Assembly (NCBI GenBank): GCA_944385775.1
Contig: CALWYM010000075.1
Location: forward strand, 1-13,046
Length of the DNA stretch: 13,046 bases
Direction of reading: 5' to 3'
Source: an uncultured Oscillospiraceae bacterium
GTDB lineage: Bacteria > Bacillota > Clostridia > Oscillospirales > Oscillospiraceae
Shown: in pieces, positions 1-4,732 of the stretch
Numbering within the stretch: the first letter of the stretch is position 1
How the letters are laid out: each line of letters starts with the position of its first letter
Notes under the pieces: generated by a model
What the model was told of the DNA's origin: nothing
Seen by the model: only the letters and a program-made list of their open reading frames with translations
Database searches by the model: none
Made by a program: the position numbers and the translations under genes

Positions 1-1
1 G

Positions 2-397
2 CCCTGGATGGGCGACGGCAATAGCGTTTTAAACGAGCTTGGCGTCAATATTGACCTTAGCACTGAGGAGGGCTTTTATAATTACTACTCCACGCCCTAT
101 ATAATCTGGGCAAACGACGCAGCGAAAAAGGCTACCGGCGGAGACTTTACAGGCAACGGGGGCAATATGTCCTCAGCGTTTATTATGAGCAGGGTAATGG
201 AGGAGTGCGGCATTTCCGGCAGCGCCTTCATGCAGCTTAACAGAGAGCTTTGTCAGCGTATTCCCGTGGTGAATACGGGTACCGGCAGTTATGTAACGGC
301 CAAAGGTCTTACAAGAGAGCTTTCCGGTGAGGACAGTGAGATAATGAGTGAATTTAATTATGTTTCATATTATATGAAGCATAACTTTATCTACTGA
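2..397 (+). CDS. Sulfatase / LTA-synthase-family protein, C-terminal end (5' truncated)
   Basis: This is an open frame entering from the left edge; the visible 132 residues are only the C-terminus, and the in-window ATG at position 8 is probably not the true start. The residues FYNYYSTPYIIWAND, followed by a GNMSSAFIMSRVMEECG segment and ending in a region with LCQRIPVV, match the tail of membrane-anchored LTA-synthase-like phosphoglycerol transferases and related alkaline-phosphatase-superfamily sulfatases. In these, a (T)P-[FY]-[IV]-IW strand is followed by a helix that positions the end of the catalytic domain. The metal-binding and nucleophilic Thr/Ser motifs would lie upstream, outside the window, so activity cannot be judged. 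The family acts outside the membrane on glycerol-phosphate polymers or sulfate esters. The stop lies 11 nt before the next gene, so the two are probably co-transcribed. The family call is from remembered motif resemblance; the exact substrate is unknown. Confidence 0.7.
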   Translation, partial: PWMGDGNSVLNELGVNIDLSTEEGFYNYYSTPYIIWANDAAKKATGGDFTGNGGNMSSAFIMSRVMEECGISGSAFMQLNRELCQRIPVVNTGTGSYVTAKGLTRELSGEDSEIMSEFNYVSYYMKHNFIY

Positions 398-408
398 GGT
401 GTGCCGGA

Positions 409-753
409 ATGGAAACGGGAAAAGGCTTTGTCAGGTTTATCGGTCCGCTGGGCTGCGTTCTCTTCCTGGGACTTACAGTACTTACGGTGCTGATGTGCTT
501 TACTTTAAAGGGCGCGCCTCTTGAGGGCTACACTGCCCCCAATACATCGGAATACTACTCTGAAAACATTTCTGAGCTGGCGGAGGAAATACGTGATAAT
601 TTAATGCCCCTTGCCGGTGTTAGGGCAGAGATAATCGCCGAAAACGGTAAGGTTACCGTTTTCGGCACCGAAGACAGTGTGGAAAAGCTTCAGATGTATA
701 TTCTTCATTATTACGAAAAGGATCTTTTTCGGTTTGTAACCTTAGATAGCTGA
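409..753 (+). CDS. Small single-pass membrane protein, unknown function
   Basis: The product is a 114-residue protein. Residues about 11-32 form one hydrophobic membrane span after a short N-terminus containing K5 and R9, so the following 80 residues are probably extracytoplasmic. The outer part holds a Tyr/Ser-rich linker (about 40-52), an acidic amphipathic helix (about 53-66) and a beta-type stretch around AEIIAENGKVTVFG. I do not recognise a family. The start is supported by GAGGTG at about 396-401, seven bases before the ATG. It follows the LTA-synthase/sulfatase-like gene by 11 nt and precedes a strong terminator, so it is the last gene of that transcript. It may be a partner of the upstream extracytoplasmic enzyme, but that rests only on position. 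Confidence 0.75.
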   Translation: METGKGFVRFIGPLGCVLFLGLTVLTVLMCFTLKGAPLEGYTAPNTSEYYSENISELAEEIRDNLMPLAGVRAEIIAENGKVTVFGTEDSVEKLQMYILHYYEKDLFRFVTLDS

Positions 754-787
754 AAAAAGCATGGACAGTTATGTCCATGCTTTTTTT
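753..787. terminator. Rho-independent terminator, probably bidirectional
   Basis: A perfect hairpin pairs the run of six A plus GCATGGACA (753-767) with TGTCCATGC plus T's (772-786), with loop GTTA. It begins on the stop codon of the small membrane protein gene. A T-run follows on the + strand, and the A-run on the left gives a T-run when read from the - strand. It can therefore end both the + transcript and the converging - transcript of the solute-binding lipoprotein that stops at 838. Confidence 0.92.
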
Positions 788-837
788 GCAAAAAATCAGG
801 CGGGGCAGCTTTTTTAAGACAGATAAAAGCTTCCGCG

Positions 838-3048
838 TTATTTTTTCTCACCAAGATAAATCATAACCCGGCTCTGTATTCGTCGTGCCGCTTCCTCCGC
901 CGTGATGTTCCCGGAGAAGTATTCAGAAGCGTTTTCAAGAATTATGTCCATTATGGTGCTGTCGGCACCAATAGGAGCTTTTGCAAGGTTTATAAGATTC
1001 AAAAGCGGTTCTACCTCATTTTGAAACGGTACATAGTAATATGCCGACAGGTTTTTTCTGCGATAGTTTGTTACATATCGCCTTTTTGGAGAATCCCATT
1101 GGGTTTCCGGCTTTGTCCAAGGCTCCGCCATAGAATTTTCAAAAAGCTCATCTCTTATACTGTTTACAGTAGGAAATCCACGGGGAGAAATATTTTCCTC
1201 TGTGCTGATATTTTGCAGCATAAACTCAATAAATTCCCATGCAGCCTGCTTATTTTCAGAAAGAGCAGATATGGCATAGGATCCGTTTGGGGACTCTAAT
1301 AATGCTTCGTTCCCGCTGTTGTTGGGAAATCCGATAAAAATAATGCTTTCGCTGCCTAAAAACTGTTGCAGCATAATGTAGTCGTAGGGCGAAGCAATCA
1401 CGATTTCGTAAAAAACAGCGTCGTAATCTGCAATGGAGTATATATAGTTGTATCCGGAGGTGTTTCCGGAGATCCCATTATACATAGCAGCAAATAAAAG
1501 AATTTTATAAAAGTTTTCATTTTGAAAGTCGCAGGTATAATTTTTATAGTCAACAAAGCTATCCAAATTCAGTTTAAGCAGTATGCTGAGCATGGCTCTG
1601 GGGTTTGTGTTAAAAAAAGACGTGTTGTTTCCCAAAAGTTCCATAAGCTCCTCTGAGGTCCATCTGTTCATACCCATTAAATCCTCCGCCCTGCCCACTA
1701 TGGTGCGAATGCAAAACTGAGGCGTTATGGCAGCCAACACGCCGTCAAAAGTGTAAGCGTTTTTAACTGTTTCCAAAATTTCAAGTCCGCTTTTCTCCAG
1801 AAAGGGAGAAAGGTCTTCAAAGAGATTTTGGGAAACGTAGTTTTCTAAATCGTCATATGGAAGATTTATAATATCCGGGCAGTTTCCGGAAACGATGTCC
1901 ATGTGAAACCTTGAGAGAGCGTCCAGATAACCTGTTTTCCCCAAAGTAGTATCTGTCTCGGGGTCATAATATTGGCGTATTTCCACAGAAAACCCGGCAT
2001 TTTGTCTGTTAAATTCCGTAACAGTTGCAGCAAGAGTACTATTTGAACTGAATGTGCCGATGGTCAGTGTTGTCTTTTCACTTTCCGCCAGGGAAATGTG
2101 GGCAATACTATAAACTACTGTTTTTCTACTATTCGCCTCGCTGTCAGCCAAAAATGCTACTATGCTGCCGTCGTTTAAGGTACAAATGCTCATAATACGA
2201 GCGTAGTTTACTCCAAGGTTTGAACAGAGAAAAAGGGTGTCTGTTTTCCCGGTATCAAGATTATATATGTATAGCGAATCCCCTGCCGTATATAGAATGG
2301 AATTGTCATCATAGCCGGAAAAAATATTGTAGTCGGTAGAGCTTGTGACAGTCTCCATGTCGGTGCTGTTAAAATTCATACGGTAAATATTGCCGACTGT
2401 CGAAGGGGCAGCGCCGAAAACCTTGCCGTCAGGCGTGTTTGTCACATACCTGACCTTGTCCTCAATAGTTGCGGTAAGGGAGCAATCTGTGTCATACATA
2501 TTGAGCACGGAGCTCAACATACCGCCGTCTCCCGCTACAAAAAGTCGTCCTTCGCTGTCAACGGCCGTTGTAAACCACATAGGTATTTCGGCATCGGTGA
2601 AATTTAGCTGATTTCCGTTTTCGTCTATTTTAGCTATGCAATTTCCTATAATGATGTAAAAGTTTCCATTTCCGTCAGGCTGCATTATCGATATATTGGA
2701 ATGTTTTTGTGAGATAGTTCCTGAGACATTGATTTTTTCAGGAGCGCTCCCGATTTTCCAGCGATAGTATTCCGTATATTTTTCTTCACAAACAATTTCA
2801 TATTCTCCTGTGTCTGCGTTTAACCTGCGTCCTGAGTCGGCAACTGTGGTGAAATAGACGTATTCTCCGTCGCTTTTTCCGCTCACGGGAGTGATATCAA
2901 GACCAAAGTATTGGGAATCGTAAAACTCGGCAGTCCATACTAAGTCAGAATTTGGGGAAGTATTTTTTTCTTCCCCAAATTTTTGACACGATGTAAGAAG
3001 CAGTGCCATGCTAATAAAAACGGCAAATAAATGTGTAAATTTTTTCAT
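838..3048 (-). CDS. Lipoprotein with propeller-like N-terminal part and ABC-type extracellular solute-binding C-terminal part
   Basis: The product is a 736-residue exported lipoprotein. The chosen start is the ATG at 3048, giving MKK followed by a hydrophobic core and lipobox L18-T-S-C21. A TTG at 3066 would add six residues (742 in all) and overlap the upstream stop, but it puts acidic and polar residues before the signal peptide. No clear ribosome binding site is seen for either, so translational coupling to the upstream gene (its stop is 10 nt before the ATG) is likely. Residues about 35-320 are a run of short beta strands with turns such as D-x-[ED]-G-[RN] and DNGS-like repeats, resembling a beta-propeller. 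From about residue 325 (TTLTIGTF) the protein looks like a type 1 solute-binding protein: EFNRQNAGFSVEIRQY, GNCPDIINLP, a late KQAAWEFIEFMLQ helix and a C-terminal helix ending in AEEAARRIQSRV. Such proteins bind sugars or other small molecules outside the membrane. No permease or ATPase gene adjoins it, so it may bind or sense rather than import. The ligand is unknown. Confidence 0.85.
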   Translation of the reverse strand: MKKFTHLFAVFISMALLLTSCQKFGEEKNTSPNSDLVWTAEFYDSQYFGLDITPVSGKSDGEYVYFTTVADSGRRLNADTGEYEIVCEEKYTEYYRWKIGSAPEKINVSGTISQKHSNISIMQPDGNGNFYIIIGNCIAKIDENGNQLNFTDAEIPMWFTTAVDSEGRLFVAGDGGMLSSVLNMYDTDCSLTATIEDKVRYVTNTPDGKVFGAAPSTVGNIYRMNFNSTDMETVTSSTDYNIFSGYDDNSILYTAGDSLYIYNLDTGKTDTLFLCSNLGVNYARIMSICTLNDGSIVAFLADSEANSRKTVVYSIAHISLAESEKTTLTIGTFSSNSTLAATVTEFNRQNAGFSVEIRQYYDPETDTTLGKTGYLDALSRFHMDIVSGNCPDIINLPYDDLENYVSQNLFEDLSPFLEKSGLEILETVKNAYTFDGVLAAITPQFCIRTIVGRAEDLMGMNRWTSEELMELLGNNTSFFNTNPRAMLSILLKLNLDSFVDYKNYTCDFQNENFYKILLFAAMYNGISGNTSGYNYIYSIADYDAVFYEIVIASPYDYIMLQQFLGSESIIFIGFPNNSGNEALLESPNGSYAISALSENKQAAWEFIEFMLQNISTEENISPRGFPTVNSIRDELFENSMAEPWTKPETQWDSPKRRYVTNYRRKNLSAYYYVPFQNEVEPLLNLINLAKAPIGADSTIMDIILENASEYFSGNITAEEAARRIQSRVMIYLGEKK

Positions 3049-3058
3049 TTCAGTAAAG

Positions 3059-3409
3059 TTATTCAATATGCTCGATGTTTAAAATTTCCGGATTAGAACC
3101 TTCGCATGATATAAATGCTGTTTTTGTAAACCATGCATATGTCTTGTTGTAATTGCAGAAATCACAATCTTCATTTTCGTATGTCATGTATCCGTACCAA
3201 TAGTCCCAGCCTAACTGGTAGCCATGCTGACAAGGTTCTTGTGATATGACATATTGAGTTGTGGTTGTTACGTAAACAGTTCCTGTGCCGCATCGACCAC
3301 ACTGGAAACCATTTATCCTTGGTTCAGCGGCAAAAGCGCCTGCGGCACTTGATACAACAAGGACAAAGCAAATCGCCAGGGAGAGAAGAGCTTTTCGTGT
3401 TTTATACAT
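3059..3409 (-). CDS. Small secreted Cys-rich protein (zinc-ribbon-like), unknown function
   Basis: The product is a 116-residue precursor with a clear Sec signal peptide: positive MYKTRK, a hydrophobic core about 8-24, and a probable signal peptidase I site after AFA (about residue 28). The mature part of about 88 residues carries CGRCG, EPCQHG, CDFC and a further SCEG, seven Cys or His candidates spaced like a metal-binding knuckle pair, plus many Tyr and Trp residues. From memory, Clostridia encode many small exported proteins with a C-x2-C / C-x-HG / C-x2-C layout, all of unknown role. The start has a near-perfect site, GGAGGA at 3418-3423, eight nt before the ATG. It is the first gene of a two-gene unit with the solute-binding lipoprotein and has a good promoter 40-70 nt upstream. 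It could be a ligand carrier, an antimicrobial or a wall-associated factor; nothing here decides. Confidence 0.85.
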   Translation of the reverse strand: MYKTRKALLSLAICFVLVVSSAAGAFAAEPRINGFQCGRCGTGTVYVTTTTQYVISQEPCQHGYQLGWDYWYGYMTYENEDCDFCNYNKTYAWFTKTAFISCEGSNPEILNIEHIE

Positions 3410-3453
3410 AACTAATATCCTCCATAAACATTTTGATGTATCGTCATGACGTA

Positions 3454-3481
3454 ATTATACTGTAGCATTTTGCGGTGTAAA
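3454..3481 (-). promoter_or_regulatory. Sigma-A type promoter for the secreted Cys-rich protein / lipoprotein unit
   Basis: Reading the - strand, TTTACA (3476-3481) is followed after 16 nt by a perfect TATAAT (3454-3459). Transcription would start near 3447, inside a 10-bp palindrome CGTCATGACG (3442-3451), giving a leader of about 38 nt with GGAGGA in front of the ATG at 3409. Confidence 0.75.
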
Positions 3482-3504
3482 AGTAAATATCGTCTCACGA
3501 CAAT

Positions 3505-3536
3505 TAAAATTAACATCAAACGATATGTTAATTTTA
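3505..3536. promoter_or_regulatory. 12-bp inverted repeat between divergent promoters, candidate operator
   Basis: TAAAATTAACAT (3505-3516) and ATGTTAATTTTA (3525-3536) are perfect reverse complements separated by 8 nt. The repeat lies about 24 nt upstream of the -35 of the secreted-protein promoter and covers the position where a -35 would be expected for the + strand short ORF (possible -10 TACAAT at 3549-3554, no recognisable -35). This is where an activator would bind to serve both directions. The obvious candidate binder is the adjacent XRE-TPR regulator, by inference only. Confidence 0.5.
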
Positions 3537-3548
3537 CAAAACAGGTAG

Positions 3549-3554
3549 TACAAT
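3549..3554 (+). promoter_or_regulatory. Possible -10 box for the short peptide ORF
   Basis: TACAAT sits 27 nt before the start codon at 3582. Seventeen nt upstream only TGTTAA is found, which is a poor -35 and falls within the inverted repeat, so the promoter would probably need an activator. The call is weak because it rests on one hexamer. Confidence 0.3.
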
Positions 3555-3581
3555 TTAAGTAACAAAAAAGGAGGAATTACT

Positions 3582-3689
3582 ATGAAAAATCGTTTTTAAT
3601 ATAAACCGATAAATCTGGAAAAACCGGAGGACCCTATAATTGATCTACTGGGGAGGGGTGATCCGGAAGATGGAGGAGAGTACTACTAA
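3582..3689 (+). pseudogene. Short peptide ORF interrupted by an in-frame TAA at codon 6
   Basis: A textbook ribosome binding site, AAAGGAGG (3567-3574), stands seven nt before ATG 3582. The frame reads M-K-N-R-F then TAA (3597-3599). Beyond that stop the same frame stays open for 29 codons starting Y-K-P, with a PEDPIIDLLGRGDPEDGG core and ending E-Y-Y-stop at 3687-3689. With the TAA read as a sense codon this would be a 35-residue peptide. The pattern Met-Lys-rich start, K-P near position 9, acidic middle with I-I-D, Gly-rich end resembles the many short unannotated peptides of Clostridia. Its stop interlocks with the stop of the converging regulator gene (3686-3688 on the - strand). The TAA may be a recent nonsense mutation, a sequencing error, or real, leaving a five-codon leader. 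No secretion signal is visible. No restart codon downstream of the TAA has a convincing site, although GGAGG at 3626-3630 precedes ATT 3639. Confidence 0.45.
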
Positions 3690-4600
3690 TATGTAAGATC
3701 TTCTCCCAGGTATTCCATTGCGGAGTCTTTGGCGTTTTGGGCGTTTCGCTCATCACCCAGAGTAAGGTATAATGTGTAAGCCCTATGATAAAATATTTTG
3801 CTTTTCTCGTCATCACCTAGGAAGTGATAGCATTTTGCCATAATGACAGTTGAACCTGCCAAGTATTGGTAGTGTCCGTAATCAATGCGGGCTTGTCGTG
3901 CAAGGGTTGCGATTTCAAGTGATTCTGTATAGCAGTTCATTTTTGACAGACCCAGCGCAAGGTTATATGCTACCATCGGAAAACAGCCGCCAAATTGCCC
4001 TATGTTTTCAAAATGGGTTGGAGTGTAATGAAAAAGCTGAGTGTAAATATCAACGGCTGTTTTTATATTTCCGTTTTCTGAATATATTTTCCCCAGATGA
4101 TTTATTACTTTTATTTCTTCTATTGTGTAGATACCCCTTGGTATGGAACTAATAGAAAACTGAGGTGAAGTTAGATGGATTGCGTCAAGAAGAATCTGAC
4201 GCTTTTCATAGAAGGTGTAGTCGCCCTCCGGCTTTCCAAGTAGGATACTGGAACGGAGAATAAACTGCTTTATTCGTTTATCATCATCTGTAATAATGGA
4301 CTTTAAAAGTTCAAGCTTTTTTAAACCGTCAGATTTGTTTTTAGAGATACTGCATGAGATAATTTCACGCTGTAAATTTTCTATTTCAATTTCTCTTGGG
4401 GTAAGGTAGTATGCATACTCACCGGGCAAACCTAATCGTTCAAGGAGAGCGACAGTCTTATCTCTGGAAAGTCGCTGCTTTCCACGCTCGAAGCGAGAGA
4501 GAGTAATGGATTCACATATTCCTGCACAAAGTTGAGATTGAGATAATCCTAAAGATTCTCTCTTTTTACGTATAAATTCACCAATATATATCCATTTCAC
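3686..4600 (-). CDS. XRE-family transcriptional regulator with C-terminal TPR-like helical domain (RRNPP-like architecture)
   Basis: The product has 304 residues from GTG 4600. This start is preferred because AGGTGAT lies directly upstream and matches the 16S anti-Shine-Dalgarno; the GTG at 4609 would add three residues and has no site. Residues about 5-60 form an XRE helix-turn-helix (GEFIRKKRESLGLSQSQL, then ITLSRFERGKQRLS), a cytoplasmic DNA-binding domain. From about 70 to the end are paired amphipathic helices of TPR type: HLGKIYSENGNIKTAVDIYT, YNLALGLSKMNCYTESLEIA, and AKCYHFLGDDEKSKIFYHRA. HTH plus TPR of about 300 residues is the plan of Rgg, PlcR, NprR and ComR, which bind short peptides; related proteins exist without known peptides. 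It faces tail-to-tail a peptide-sized ORF and adjoins two exported-protein genes with an inverted repeat. Hand-counted 60-nt samples (4081-4140 and 4261-4320) have 17 and 16 G+C, far below ppdK. The regulator call is firm; peptide sensing is inference. Confidence 0.85.
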   Translation of the reverse strand: MKWIYIGEFIRKKRESLGLSQSQLCAGICESITLSRFERGKQRLSRDKTVALLERLGLPGEYAYYLTPREIEIENLQREIISCSISKNKSDGLKKLELLKSIITDDDKRIKQFILRSSILLGKPEGDYTFYEKRQILLDAIHLTSPQFSISSIPRGIYTIEEIKVINHLGKIYSENGNIKTAVDIYTQLFHYTPTHFENIGQFGGCFPMVAYNLALGLSKMNCYTESLEIATLARQARIDYGHYQYLAGSTVIMAKCYHFLGDDEKSKIFYHRAYTLYLTLGDERNAQNAKDSAMEYLGEDLTY

Positions 4601-4633
4601 ATTTATCACCTTGCTGTTTTTACGTCACAAAGT

Positions 4634-4663
4634 ATTATAACACGAATTTGACATAATTTTCAA
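4634..4663 (-). promoter_or_regulatory. Sigma-A type promoter for the XRE-TPR regulator
   Basis: On the - strand TTGAAA (4658-4663) precedes a perfect TATAAT (4634-4639) by 18 nt. The leader to the GTG at 4600 would be about 27 nt and includes the AGGTGAT ribosome binding site. It lies immediately past the ppdK terminator, so the regulator is probably transcribed independently of ppdK. Confidence 0.65.
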
Positions 4664-4670
4664 CCAAATA

Positions 4671-4712
4671 CAGAAAAATAAAACCCGGGAGCAGATTTCA
4701 CTGCTCTCGGGT
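4671..4712 (-). terminator. Rho-independent terminator of ppdK
   Basis: ACCCGGGAGCAG (4683-4694) pairs with CTGCTCTCGGGT (4701-4712) across a six-base loop, with one A-C mismatch in the - strand RNA. The - strand then reads TTTTATTTTT. It lies 20 nt past the ppdK stop, in the right orientation. Confidence 0.88.
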
Positions 4713-4732
4713 AAAGTGTATATAGGTGCGTT

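Noticed and set aside
807..831. AGCTTTT/AAAAGCT inverted repeat downstream of the lipoprotein gene
   Set aside because: Seven weak pairs with an 11-base loop and no T-run; the strong hairpin at 753-787 explains termination in both directions.
3597..3599. TAA recoded as a sense codon genome-wide
   Set aside because: TAA ends other genes in the window, such as ppdK, DUF1385 and the secreted Cys-rich gene, so the standard bacterial code applies.
3670..3696. Eight-codon + strand ORF (M-E-E-S-T-T-N-M) after GGGGAGGGG
   Set aside because: The purine run is about 10 nt away, the ORF overlaps the regulator's 3' end, and the frame differs from the better supported short ORF at 3582.
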